A stretch of DNA of 64,000 bases, taken from the NCBI RefSeq assembly GCF_016808335.1, contig NC_053150.1, positions 49,532,119 to 49,596,118 of the forward strand. Direction: 5' to 3'. The notes under the pieces were generated by a model that saw nothing but the letters and a program-made list of their open reading frames with translations, was not told the origin of the DNA and ran no database searches. The stretch comes from Panicum virgatum. Taxonomy: Eukaryota; Streptophyta; Magnoliopsida; Poales; Poaceae. The position numbers and the translations under genes were made by a program. This document shows, one piece after another, positions 12,049-24,850 of the stretch (the stretch's first letter is position 1; every line of letters begins with the position of its first letter).

Positions 12049-12468
12049 CTAGACACCGTCAGACGTCGTTTCAATCTTTTTTTTTTTTGAAGAACACTGA
12101 TGATCTGAGTTTGCCTTGCTGTGTAGAATAAAGATCGCGACTTGCGCGATCGAATTGAGCTTGAGATGCGTTACCTCCAGCCCGTAGAAATGAAGAAGCC
12201 CGCAGAAGAAGGCCCCCGCAGGCAGTGCGAATCCCTTCTCGTAGAAGGACCGAAACACGACGATCTCGGTCCGGTCCTCCATCGGGAACTCCTTGCTATA
12301 GCAGCATTTCCACCCGGAGATTTGCTTCTCCGGTAGGACGCCGCGCTCCACCATGTCCTGGATGTCCGCCTCCTGCAGCGTGCACCGCTGCCACGACTTC
12401 GATGGCGGCGGAACCTCCCCGGCACTCCCTGAGGTGCAGGAGGAAGAAGCAGCGGGGGTGACGGCCAT
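12049..12468 (-). pseudogene. Retrotransposon-associated ORF fragment (PF04195-like)
   Basis: The 139-codon frame contains DIQDMVERGVLPEKQISGWK, then EIVVFRSFYEKGFALPAG and FFCGLLHFYGLEVTHLKLNS. That order matches the conserved N-terminal block of the 'putative gypsy type transposon' family found in grass retroelements. The remainder of the family domain is absent, because the frame runs into unrelated sequence and stops. I interpret it as a truncated element-derived gene. It is followed 5' by a 41-bp duplication and a minisatellite that probably belong to the same decayed element. Confidence 0.6.
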
Positions 12469-12488
12469 GGCGATGGCGGCGAGTCTAG

Positions 12489-12570
12489 GACGGGAGGAGG
12501 AATGGGCGGAGGATGCGAGAAGAGGATGGGACGGGAGGAGGAATGGGCGGAGGATGCGAGAAGAGGATGG
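12489..12570. repeat. 41-bp perfect tandem duplication
   Basis: Two identical 41-bp units beginning gacgggaggaggaatgggcg lie head to tail (12489-12529 and 12530-12570) in purine-rich sequence just upstream of the retroelement ORF. A perfect copy suggests a recent replication slip. Confidence 0.85.
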
Positions 12571-12905
12571 TCCGGGAAGCTCTGGAAGCGGGGTGCTTCA
12601 GCAAGGCGGTGGAAGGCTCTGAAGTGCTCGCGAACAGGGTGGGCGCTCCAGGTCAGGTTGGTCGCTTAAATACCCCAGAGCCTCCAACAGGCGGATCCGA
12701 AATCAACGGCCATTTTCGAATCGGCCACGGGATCGTGCGGTGAAAGGAGCGTGCAAAACGGTAACTTCGTTTTTTACCGTTGGCTCTGACAGCCCCGCTC
12801 CCCCTCCGTTGCGTCAGAATGAGTCAGAAGATAACATTTTGATTTTTTTACCAAACTGGGAATATGTTTCGAATATTCCTGAGGAGTTTGCCAAAACCAC
12901 CTAGC

Positions 12906-13715
12906 GTGTCTCCGTGACCCCGCCAGTACCTCAGGGTCTGGGCGCCGTGATCACTCGGTGCGTCTCCATGACTCCGCCAGCGACCCACTTGGGGGCTGGG
13001 CGCCACTACCACCTGGCGTGTCTCCGTGACCCCGCTAGTACCTTAGGGTCTAAGCGTCGTGACCACTTGGAGCGTCTCCGTGACTCCATCAGCGACCCCG
13101 CTCGGGGGCTGGGCACCACTACCACCTGGTGTGTCTCCATGACCCGCCAGTACCTTAGGGTCTGGGTGCCGTGACCACTCGGTGCGTCTCCGTAACTCCG
13201 CCCGCGACCCTGCTCGGGGACTGGGCGCCACTACCACCCGGCGTGTCTCCGTGACCCCGCCAGCACCTCAAGGTCTGGACGCCGTGACCACTTGGCACGT
13301 CTCCGTGACTCCGCTAGCGACCCCGCTTCGGGCTGAGTGCCACTACCACCTGGCGCGTCTCCGTGACCCCACCAGTACCTCAGGGTCTGGGCGCCGTGAC
13401 CACTCGGCACGTCTCCGTGACTCCGCCAGCGACCCCGCTCGGGGGCTGGGCGCCACTACCACCCGGCGTGTCTCTATAACCCCGCCAGTACCTCGTGGTC
13501 TGGGCGCTGTGACCACTCGGCGCGTCTCCGTGACTCCGCTAGCGACCCCGCTCGGGGGCTGGGCGCCACTACCACCCGGCGTGTCTCCGTGACCCTACCA
13601 GTACCTTAGGGTCTGGATACCGTGACGACTCGGCATGTCTCCATGACCCTGCCAAAACTACTCGGCACGTCTCCGTGACTCCGCCAATGGCCCTGGTCGG
13701 GAATTGGGTGTCGAG
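12906..13715. repeat. 112/113-bp GC-rich minisatellite, about seven copies
   Basis: Units begin gtgtctccgtgaccccgcca and recur at 12906, 13018, 13131, 13243, 13355, 13468 and 13581, so the period is 112-113 bp. Each unit itself contains two related halves, one with cagtacctcagggtctgggc and one with agcgaccccgctcgggggct. The basic unit is therefore about 56 bp, amplified as dimers. It sits between the retroelement ORF and the LTR-like segment. Confidence 0.9.
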
Positions 13716-13811
13716 GTAAGTTCTGGGAACCTCTGGGTGCCCAGGATCTAGCCTTTTCTGGAAATCGGCATAACACATTTGGATGCAGATAAAGCTTCAT
13801 GACTTGGCTGG

Positions 13812-14565
13812 CTACATCATAAAGGATAGCTGGGTACTCTGATAGTCTGCTGGGTGTTCAGGCACTCGGACTACGAAAAGCAAGGGATCAAATCTTTGAC
13901 CCTCGAAATGCTTCTCCGAAACCTTCCGAGGCTCGGGGGCTACACCCAATGGGTGTGCCCAGGACCGCATCCTATTCAGGATTGTTTTTACATGGTTCAA
14001 GAAGTTCTCAAGAGCACCGAAAGACCTCATCCAAGACGTCAAGGTTCGACTCGGCCCTCCAGTGCTCGGGGGTGACATAGGTAGATCTACCTACCTTTCT
14101 GCCGAGTAGGGTCCCCGCATCCGGGTGGCTACCCTGTTCGGTGACTCGGCTACAACTACTCGGCATGCCGGGATTTGGCTGCATGAAGGGATGATCTTCT
14201 GCGGATCAGGATGAAGGCTCCAACTAGACGCCCGGATACCTAGGGATCTTACCCGACCTTCTTCCTTGTGACAACCCGAGCAAATCCTGCTATACTTGTA
14301 CCCCACGACTCCTGGTCTATATAAAGGGGGCGTGGGTAGACCCATAGGACGTAGGGTATTATGCTCATTGCTATATCATCTGAAAACCCCAATACCAAAC
14401 TGAACACAAGACGTAGGGTATTACGCTCATTGCGGCCTGAATCTGTCTAAGTCCCTACGTCTTCGTGTTACCATCGAGCTCTTGGTCCTGAGATCCCCAT
14501 CCTAAAACTCTACTGTCGGGTACCCCCCTAGTGGACTTGCCGGAATAGCAATCTGACAGTTTGGT
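13812..14565 (+). mobile_element. Ty3/gypsy-like LTR region
   Basis: The segment carries a TATA box (tatataaa at 14318-14325). Downstream it has the transcript-start-type repeat cgtagggtattatgctcatt, repeated as cgtagggtattacgctcatt. It closes near tactgtcgggtaccccccta. This layout is typical of grass gypsy LTRs. I could not define exact ends or a target duplication. Confidence 0.5.
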
Positions 14566-16056
14566 CCTAAACTATTCGACCCAGCAAACCAAACCAGACT
14601 GAACCAGCAGAAGCAATTTGAGCGGGTTAGCATCTTTCTGGTTTCAACTGGTATGCACGGGCATCCGGGTTGGTTTAGCATAGGTTACAAACCAGCAAAC
14701 CATCTCAACCTATTGTCCAGTAGGGGCAACTTGTGCAAGCAACGGTGTAGGCTGCCGTCTTCCCTGTCACGTGCGGTGCGGTGGTTGCAACCGAGTCCGG
14801 CGATGGCGGCAGGCCTACAGCTCTCACCCAGCCATCCTCCGCGGCGAGGCCAGGCACGACGCTGTACACGGAGACGAAGAGCCAGTACTGCACCCCCATG
14901 GCGGCGATATTTCACAACGCCAGTGCCACCGCGGATGCCTCTGCCGGCGCGAAGCTAATAACGAGGCCGGAATGGACAGGGGCCAGCAGCTTCCAGCTTA
15001 GGTTGATTTGCCGGACCACCTAGTTGACCGCTGTCAACACCGCTGGAAGGTGCCCGCTCGAGATCCCACCACGCTGCGCACCAATTTTTTCGTAGAAAGT
15101 ATTCATCACATCGCATCACTGCGCAAAACCGAGATGATGCGGTGGCCGCACTGAACAATCGAGGACGACGGCTACACACCGCCTTGTGTCTCCTGTCGAC
15201 AAGAGGAAGTCAACGCCTCAAACGAGCGAGATTGTCATGTATCTCCGGGAACTGCAGAGTAATTCGCTGCCAAGCAGCTTTGTTGCGGATGGCCTTTTAG
15301 CATCCGTCAAGGCAGGGCCGGCAGGACAGGATGCACCATGGGCTCCCTGATCGAAGAAGTCCAAGCTTTCCATGCAGTATATACTCATCAGGTTACAATC
15401 CGACTAAACCGTGTAACTAGTCGAAAACAAACCATGAATACGCAGCCACAAAACCATATAAACCAGACCAACCCAGCGAAGATGGCCCACCAGCGGGTTG
15501 GTTTGACAAACCGGACAAAATCTAACGAAACCGTGAATGAACAGTGCTAACAGATCCCATGGCCCACTTGTTAGTGGTGATCCATGGCCCTCAACCGGAA
15601 ACCGCCTCCAGGAGGTCACCTAGGTCGTCTAGAGGCTGTCGAATGGCCAATTGACCCAGATCAAGGGCCAGCTAGTGCCTTGCCCACTGCACGGCGCGCT
15701 AACGTACGTAACCGTCACAGCACCTGTCTGGTTCCAACCACCTTGCATAAGGGAATCAGGACGTCCATGTACCCCCTGCGCCGAACTGCCTCGGATCAGG
15801 GGTTGGCCCGCGTGTGCACGTGCCGCTCAGCGCCCCACAGCACTGGACAACGATTCGTTGGTGATGTGGCCTACCTCGGCCTATAAAAGATGCCCTAGGG
15901 TCACTTACCAATCATCAGCTTCAGCAGCAGCAACTCAAGCACGATCTCGGAGTCTCAAGTGCTATAGTGTTAGGATTAGTGTAGCGTTGGGAGTTAGAGT
16001 CGGGAATCTTTTCTAGGGTTCTGGAAGCATTCTTCAGAATTTCTATAAAAAGTTCT
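14566..16056. other. Repeat-derived spacer, no gene
   Basis: The stretch contains inverted runs of aaccaaaccag/ctggttt motifs (about 14575-14705 and 15380-15530), suggesting a decayed DNA element. A TATA-like cctataaaagatgcc at about 15881 resembles an LTR promoter. No reading frame here looks like a real protein and no exact element ends could be placed. Confidence 0.35.
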
Positions 16057-16232
16057 TGTATCTTTTCCTTTATTTTGTAGAACTTATTTATCTTGCCTGG
16101 CTACTATTTCAATGTTATCTATCATATCTGCGGCATTCCTATTTTGTATCTTTTCCTTTACTTTGTAGAACTTGTTTATCTTGCCTATCTACTATTTCAA
16201 AGTATCTATCATATCTGCTACATTCCTATAGT
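16057..16232. repeat. 88-bp tandem duplication
   Basis: Two diverged copies of a unit beginning tgtatcttttcctttattttg and containing ctatcatatctgc lie at 16057-16144 and 16145-16232. They differ at several positions, so the duplication is older than the Mutator-like insertion that follows. Confidence 0.8.
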
Positions 16233-16316
16233 TTAACTTTATTCTAGTTGTGAAGCAGTAGATCTTAGGCTCCTTCAGAGCCTAAGTCCCAGTTTAGCGG
16301 TAGACATTAGTTTTTT

Positions 16317-16510
16317 GGATTAATTAGGTTGGTGCCATTATAATTTTCCCGTTTTTGAAGCGCGCCATTACTACTCGCAAAACTATGCTCGCGCCATTAT
16401 AATTCTCCCCCAGTTTGAGCCACGCCACTGTGTACGCCCGACAGCGTATCGGGCCCATTTGCAGGCGTATCCGAGTGATGTGTATTTGCATATGGACTCA
16501 AATGCCCTCC
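16317..16510 (+). repeat. Left terminal inverted repeat of the MULE
   Basis: The 194-bp arm begins ggattaattaggttggtgcc and ends actcaaatgccctcc. It is the reverse complement of 20983-21176 apart from two substitutions, at the gctcgcgcc/gctcgtgcc and atcgggccc/atcaggccc positions. It probably holds the promoter for the zinc-finger gene. Confidence 0.95.
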
Positions 16511-16717
16511 TCTGTCCATTCGACCCTCCTCTGTCCATTCGACCGCGGACCGCCGCCTCTGTTCTGCCGATCCCCAATCCCTAACCCTAGAACACCCGCA
16601 GTCGTCCCCGTCTTCTGCCGTTCTTGGTCGTCGCCGGCGACGACGCTCTCCATCGGCTTCTCCGCTCTCCATCAGCTTCTCCGCTCTCCATCAGCTGCGC
16701 CTTGAGCATCTGGGGCA

Positions 16718-17266
16718 ATGGACAGCGGCGCATCGTCCAGCAGGGCCCTGGTTGGAGACCTCCCTAGGGTGAACTGCCCCAAGTGCAACCTCCTGGTGAT
16801 AAGATGCATAAGCAAGAACAATGATGTGTACTACAAGTGCCCTAACCACTATCCGGTACGTTGGTTTCTTGGCTCTGGTTTCCTTTGTATTGTCTGTTTG
16901 TTGGTTTGAGCAAGACATTTGTTCTTGCAGAATGACAACAGCAAGTGTCCATACTACTGGTTTGAGGTTTCCTATGTGGAGTACCTACGCTCGAATCACC
17001 CTGAATTGCTGAATTCGGTTTGTACAGAAGGAGTGAAATCAGTACCAGGTCAGGTGAATGGCGACCTGAAGCTCGAAATCTGTGAGTCGAAGCTGCAGAT
17101 GTGTGAGATGAAGTCCCAGCTTGCTCAAATGATGGTTAAGATGATGGAAGGCAAGGAAGAGATCAAGGAAGAGATCAACGAAGCCAAAAGAGAGATCAAG
17201 GAAGAGATCAAGGAAGAGATGAAGGGAAACAAGTCCCCACCAGTGTTTACTTGTCAGATTAGTTAG
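16718..17266 (+). CDS. GRF-type zinc-finger/coiled-coil protein of the MULE
   Basis: Two exons (16718-16855 and 16931-17266) give 157 residues. Residues about 19-60 have spaced Cys and aromatic residues (CPKCNLLVIRCISKNNDVYY, KCPNHYP, then KCPYYWFE), matching the plan of GRF-type zinc fingers, which bind single-stranded nucleic acid in other proteins. The C-terminal half is a long charged helix with repeated KEEIKEEI motifs, a probable coiled coil for oligomerisation. The gene starts about 200 bp inside the left repeat and converges on the transposase gene, occupying the place mudrB has in MuDR. I see no similarity to MURB itself. The role is inferred from position: an accessory factor for transposition. 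An alternative is a captured host gene. Confidence 0.75.
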
Positions 17267-17712
17267 TTTAGCTGTTTATTTACTTTAGTTGGCACTGTAA
17301 TAGTCAATAATTTGGCAGTTGTTATGTGAACCCTCGGCTGAATGTGGTTGTTATGCACTGGAACTAGTTCATGAATGAATGGTGAATGTCTCTGTTATCT
17401 TAATGGATGATATGTTGTACCCTTGTTCATATGTTGACTCAATCCAGCATTGCAATTCAGATGAGCAAACATCATTGTCCATGCAACATAACATAACATA
17501 TCTAACTGAAATCATTCATGCATCATAACAGTACACATCACGACTGTAACAGGTTCGATTTGTCCATGCATCATAACATAACAGTACACATCATGACTCT
17601 AGACCATAACAGGTTCAATTCAGGTGCTACTTTAACAGTTCACAAAAGGCACCCTTCATCAGTTGCCTAGCAACAACAGTTCATCAAAAGAGATGACAAG
17701 CTTCTGAGTCAT

Positions 17713-20700
17713 CTATTCGACACCAAGCCAACTCTTCAGGCTTCGGACCACTCTTGCTTCAGGTGCAGAGGCAGCTTTCTTTAGCTTCTTCTTGATAGGA
17801 GTCTTTTTCTTCTTCTTTGCCGGCTGCTTGCTCCCACTTGTCTTCTTTTTTTTCTGCTTTGGTGGATGGCTACTTCCTTCACCTTCTTCTCTAACCCTAC
17901 AACAGTAGCAGATGTTAGGTAAGTCAGTCAAATTTGTAGTTAAAGAGTTGGGGAACTTTTGATTCACATTTTAAGTGATTCAAGTGTGGCTGCTTCATCA
18001 ACACCATTGTCATCTTCTGTTGGTTCAGCCAGCTTGCAGGTCTTCTGAAAGTGTCCAAAGCCTTTGCACCTTCTGCATTTCACCTTCTTCCTGTTTGCCC
18101 TTTGTTCCATGGTCCCTCTAATCCTGACAACTCTTGGCCTACCTGCTGCCCTCCTTTGCAGTGGTGGAAACAATGTAAACCCTAGTTCCACCTCAGGCCA
18201 GTCAGCCCTATCAGGCATGGGTGGAACTCTGTCTGCATATGCTGCTCTAAACATCTCAACAGAGTAGTATGGATGCACAAAATCCTTGATTGGCAAGCCT
18301 CTATTGGACAAGATCCAAGCAAGTGCATGTCTACATGGTTTTCCACTAACTTGCCATGCCCTACAACTGCATTTATGGTTCACAAGGTCCACAGTGTGCT
18401 TCCTTGCATTGTTCCAATCATCAAGTAGGGTCACCTCTGCAAAATCATCATCACTCACTGCAATTTTGACTACTTTCAAGTTGTTGCTAGTAAGGTTGAG
18501 CTCCTTGATGACACTTGGCAAAATGTCTCCAGTGAATTCCCTCCCAACCTTTCTCCTAAGATACATCTTCTCCATGACCATCTCCCTGAGCCCATCAACC
18601 AACTCATGTATCAGCAACCCTTTCATGTGTTTTACTTGACTGTTGAAGCTCTCTGATACGTTGTTTGTCAGATAGTCACATTTACTGTCCTCTGAAAACC
18701 CACACCTATACCAGATCCAATTGTGGTGATCATGCAAGTATTGAATTGCAGCTGGAGCAAAGTCATGTATCTTCTGCATATGCCACTTGAACAGACCTTC
18801 AGTGTAGCTCCTAGCAGCTGGATATAGATGAGTTGTGAAAATATCTCCACTGTACTGCTTCATGAAGTTGGCATATAGATGTCTCATGCACTCTCTGTTC
18901 TCAGCCTCAGGAAACACAGCACCAACTGCACTCTCCAGCCCCTTACATGCATCTGTGCAAATCACTAGTCCTTTAGGGCTCCCAACAGCCCTTCTCAACT
19001 GCTGCATGAACCATGTCCAGTTGTCCTCATTTTCACAGTCAAAAATTCCATATGCAATGTAATACAACCAGTTATGTCCATCAACTCCTGTGGCAGATGC
19101 CAACTGTCCTGTGTATTTACCAGTTAGAGTAGAGGCACTACACCAATGAATGGCCTACAACTAGCTAGAAACCCATCAACACATGGTTTAAGAGCTACAA
19201 ATATCCTCTTAAACCTTCTTTTCTTGCCAACTTTCTGCACTTCTATCTCTACAATGCTACCAGGGCAAGTTATGTCCATCTGAGCTTTCCAATTAAAGAG
19301 CAATTTGAATGACTCATCATATTTACCATAAATTTGTTGCAGTGCCAGCTGCATGCCTGAGTATGCCTTGCTGTACTTGAGTTTTATTCCGTAGTCTCCC
19401 TCCACTTTCTCCTTTGCTGCCTTGGGCCCCTTGCTTGGATTGTTTTTCAACCAGTCAGTCAGTCTATCTGCCACCCAGCTTTGAGAAGCCATTTTCCCTT
19501 CAACAAGCTTCGTGGTTGGACAATTGTGGGCTGCTGGTAGGACTTTAATCTGCACAATTGTGATTTCAAAATAATCAGCATTGACAAGGACAGTGATTAG
19601 TATGCACATCCAAACTGAATTAATACAATAATGTACATGTATAGTTTTCTCATCATGAATCCTAGAAGCATGAATGCGCCAAGGACAGCCAGGATGTTTG
19701 CATCTTGCAATAAACCTGGTTGGGTCTGTCTCGATGGCAGGAGCAAATTCAAAACATGTCTTCACTGTATAGTGCCTCACTGCTTTCCTGAATGCTGTTA
19801 TGTCAGGAAACAAAGCACCCTTCTCAATTCTTGGGTTCTTAGGATCATGAAGTACCCTTATCTCATTCGGATCTGCATCAGTAACCTCTGCATCAGGAGG
19901 TATAGCTCCTTCAGCAGCAGCAACATTTTCATTGGCATCATTAGTAGGCATAGATGAATCTGTTTGTGCATTCATAGATGGCTGTGCAGGTGGAATTGAA
20001 ATGTAAACATGCTCATCATGGACACCAACATACTCTTCTTCATTATCAAAGATGTCAGGCATAGATGGCTGTTCTGGTTCAGGCTGCATTGGTTCAGGCT
20101 GCATTGGATCAGGCTGCATTGGATGATCAGGCTGCATTGTTGGCTCAAACTGTGGTTCAGGGTGCATTGGTTCTGTGTCAGGTGGAATGACACACAGGGG
20201 TTCTAACGCATCAAACTGATGTTCTTCCCACAAAGTCTTATCAACCACAACTAAGAGGACTTGGCAATGCATCTCAGACTTATACATTTCAATCAAGTTT
20301 TGTAATTGCACTTCTTCTATAAGCATTACATCCTCACCCATAGTCTTGTCAAAGAACCAAATTGTGGGCTTCTGGTTAGAGCTCCAACTGACCACACTAG
20401 ATAGGCTAGAAAGCAGTAAATCAAGCGTAAGCGTGCCTACCTCCACTGCCCAGTTAATAGTCATTCCCTTACAGTACGTTTTTTTTCCCATCAATGTCTT
20501 TCTTAACAAAGGCTTCAACTTTGATCTCTAACGAAAAGAAAGGGGCCCTAGCACAAGAGAAATAACAAGAAAAACAATCAAATCTGGATTAAACAGAGAA
20601 GAGCAGAAAAAAAAGACTAATTTCAACCTTAACAATGCATAATCGACCCAAGTTAGCCCACGCAAATTTCAACCACGATTTAACATTATAGAGCATACCT

Positions 20701-20772
20701 GGATCCAGTGTCGTCTTCTTCAGGCGCCGGCGCCTGCGCCGAAGTCACAGGTGGGAGGTCGCCGGTCTTCAT
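17713..20772 (-). pseudogene. MURA-type Mutator transposase gene, two frameshifts
   Basis: Coding exons read 20699-20772, 19637-20547, 17968-19549 and 17713-17896, about 916 codons. Domains in order: a Pro/Met-rich acidic linker with PMQPDPMQPEP repeats; a MuDR-type zinc region (CKHPGCPW); the MULE catalytic domain (LVICTDACKGLESAV, then NRECMRHLYANF); a SWIM zinc finger (CSCRAWQVSGKPCRHALAW); a CCHC knuckle (CRRCKGFGHFQKTC); and a Lys-rich tail suited to nuclear import. The frame breaks at an A8 run (20481-20488, one A too many) and at about 19140. The second break needs one extra base and falls exactly where the family has its first catalytic Asp after Gly-Val. As read, this copy should not make active transposase. 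Sequencing error is possible at the homopolymer. Confidence 0.9.
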
Positions 20773-20982
20773 GGCCGCTGCAAGACTACCAGACCAGCGC
20801 ATTCATGGTTGCCCACTCCACCAAGTCTTCGGCGCCGCTGCACCTCACCGTTGCCGCTGAACACGGTCGCCGCCGCTCGAGTTCTAGGGTTAGGGATTGC
20901 GGCGGTATGCGGATGCAATTGGGGAACGGGGTGGGGAAGGGGGGACACGTCTGAATGGTCGTGGGCGACCTTATCCTTTCAG

Positions 20983-21176
20983 GGAGGGCATTTGAGTCCA
21001 TATGCAAATACACATCACTCGGATACGCCTGCAAATGGGCCTGATACGCTGTCGGGCGTACACAGTGGCGTGGCTCAAACTGGGGGAGAATTATAATGGC
21101 ACGAGCATAGTTTTGCGAGTAGTAATGGCGCGCTTCAAAAACGGGAAAATTATAATGGCACCAACCTAATTAATCC
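20983..21176 (-). repeat. Right terminal inverted repeat of the MULE
   Basis: This is the mirror of 16317-16510 with two differences. It lies about 210 bp upstream of the transposase start codon and probably provides its promoter. The 9-bp duplication tagtttttt follows directly. Confidence 0.95.
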
Positions 21177-21185
21177 TAGTTTTTT

Positions 21186-21772
21186 TAACCCGTCATGCAC
21201 TTTAGTGTCTCGGTGACTCCTGTTTGCCTCTGCTTTTGTCAACTGTCGGGAATACCTGGAGTGGTTCCCCCGATGCCAAGGGAGCTTCTTGAGTGCTGGC
21301 TTAACGTAGTCTTAGTGTCAACATAAGACTGAGAGGGACACCCTATCCACCGGTCAGGCGGTAGGTGGCAGGTGGTGACAGCCGCGTAGCCTCTCGCTGC
21401 GTGATGAAACACCCTGACGACAAGTATTAGTATCAGGGAGGAAGTTACCCATAGGGAGGGCGGCTGTCCCGAGAGCCCAGTCCGTCCAACCTCGCCACCT
21501 CGGCGCTTCTCTGCTAAGTTGTTTTACATGCATGATAGCTATGTTTAGTAGGAGTCATAGGACCCTAAGTAGTAGTAAACTGCTAAGGATCCAAACAATC
21601 AATGATAATCCAAAGCATTTTATCAGAACCAGATTGGATGCACACCGAAGGTACAACCATCGAAGGCGCAAGAAAACAAGTAACGCAACACGTGGCTGGA
21701 GCAATTATTTTCGTGAATATACAAGAGCCTCCACATGATTCATTTCTGCAGAACAAAACCCAATCCCTGGGC
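21186..21772. other. Repeat-type spacer and 3' flank of the reductase gene
   Basis: Sequence right of the MULE continues the repeat-like DNA of the left flank (caccctatccaccggtcagg, then a gtgatgaaacaccctgacga block). It then passes into AT-rich sequence holding the reductase 3' UTR from about 21540. No gene is seen. Confidence 0.4.
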
Positions 21773-23603
<1,831 letters not shown>

Positions 23604-23656
23604 GGCTGATGGCTCGGTCGATCTGCTGCTGCTGCGCGAGAGACGAGGATACAGAG

Positions 23657-23666
23657 ATATATATAA
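23657..23666 (-). promoter_or_regulatory. Probable TATA box of the reductase gene
   Basis: On the minus strand ttatatatat lies about 55 bp before the start codon at 23603. This is the only TATA-like string close to the start and would give a very short 5' UTR. Confidence 0.45.
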
Positions 23667-23669
23667 GGA

Positions 23670-24818
23670 GGCTGCCCTGCTGCGCGAGAGCCGCGGACGG
23701 GCTTCCTGGAACGCCCGCGGCCGGCGGCGAACGCCTGCGGAGGAACATGGTGGTTAAGTGGTTGGCGCGTCGGCGTCGAGCCTGCCGCCGCCCAGGTGAC
23801 TGCCGGCGCGGGCGATATCTGCTGGCGACTTGTAGTAGTGGCAGGAGTATAGAAGGTGACGACGCCGGTGACGACAGTAGTGGTAGTATAGAACATCATG
23901 ACGCTAGTGAAAACGTTTAGCTGATTTGTTGCCGATGTTGAATTCAAAGTTCCGGAAAGGTAAAATTGCAAAAATAAGTAAATAAACAACAAGATCACCC
24001 TATAAGCTAGTCACTTATACAATGTTTTGAGATTTACTTGTATGATGTTTGTTACAAATCCTGGGCTCCTCGCCCATATAATTTTTTTTATTATAAAAAC
24101 CACTCACCACATATGACATATGGACTCACTAGATTACACCTACGCAATTTTTGTCAACTTGGTGGCCACCATGGTTGTATTCAAGTGACTCATGTGACAC
24201 ATATATAGACCGACATAGGTCATAAAGTTTTCACTTCCCGAAACCCTAGTCCATGCGAATACCCCATTTGTACAGATCTGGGTTTTAGAATATGAAGTAA
24301 ATTTGAGATTTTGAGATATTTTGATTTTACATAGTTGTAACAACAGATCAACCGAAATTTATCTTTAATTTAGGGAGACAATGTTTTCTGGCAAAATTAT
24401 CAGCTACTTGAACTCCTCTTATATATACTTGAATTGACTATCCTCTTCATGGGATCATAAGAACGTGCATTCACTACATACCACAGTTTCAGAAAATAAA
24501 CTAAGAGCTGGTATATATAAAACAAGAGTTGCCATAGTGAAGTTTTAGAGAGCGTGTCTACATAGACAGCAATGCTACATTATAGTGAAACCACAACAAA
24601 TATGATTTAGCCAATAATATATTTTGCCCAACGAGGGTTTTCCCAAACATATGAACATGTCTCCCCGCAGGTGCTGTCCAGAGGAACATATTGGATCCGA
24701 TTTTGAGCATTGCTGCAAAAAGAAGAGGAAATACTGCTGGTGTTAGAGGGGTGTCGCGCACTTGAGTGTTCTGCCATGGAAATCTTTGCTTTGAATGGAT
24801 GGCCTTTCATTAATCAGA
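23670..24818. other. Intergenic, no gene seen
   Basis: GC-rich sequence directly upstream of the reductase (to about 23920) gives way to AT-rich DNA without conserved protein-like frames or defined repeats. Confidence 0.4.
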
Positions 24819-24850
24819 CTAGAAAGGCGCCGCGGCATTGCCGCGCTGGC
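24819..24850 (-). mobile_element. Candidate Helitron 3' terminus (minus strand)
   Basis: Read on the minus strand, a GC hairpin (gcggcaatgccgc) is followed by a short spacer and ctag, then a T. This is the layout of Helitron 3' ends. I could not find the matching 5' TC end to the right, so element length is unknown. Confidence 0.4.

Larger units (their letters stand above)
16317..21176. mobile_element. Two-gene Mutator-like element (MULE)
   Basis: Both flanks carry the 9-bp duplication tagtttttt (16308-16316 and 21177-21185), the size made by Mutator-superfamily transposases. Terminal inverted repeats of 194 bp start ggattaattaggttggtgcc and differ at only two positions that I can see, so insertion was recent. 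The element is 4860 bp. It holds a GRF-type zinc-finger gene on the plus strand and a MURA-type transposase on the minus strand, convergently arranged as in MuDR. It interrupts older repeat DNA whose flanks can be joined across one copy of the 9-bp site. Confidence 0.95.

Noticed and set aside
12906..13715. Regular repeat resembling a CRISPR array
   Set aside because: Units are contiguous 112-bp tandem copies without unique spacers, in a plant genome.
19124..20518. Reading the transposase start as a non-ATG codon at 20518
   Set aside because: An upstream exon with an ATG (20770-20772) splices into the same region; the apparent start is an effect of the A8 frameshift.
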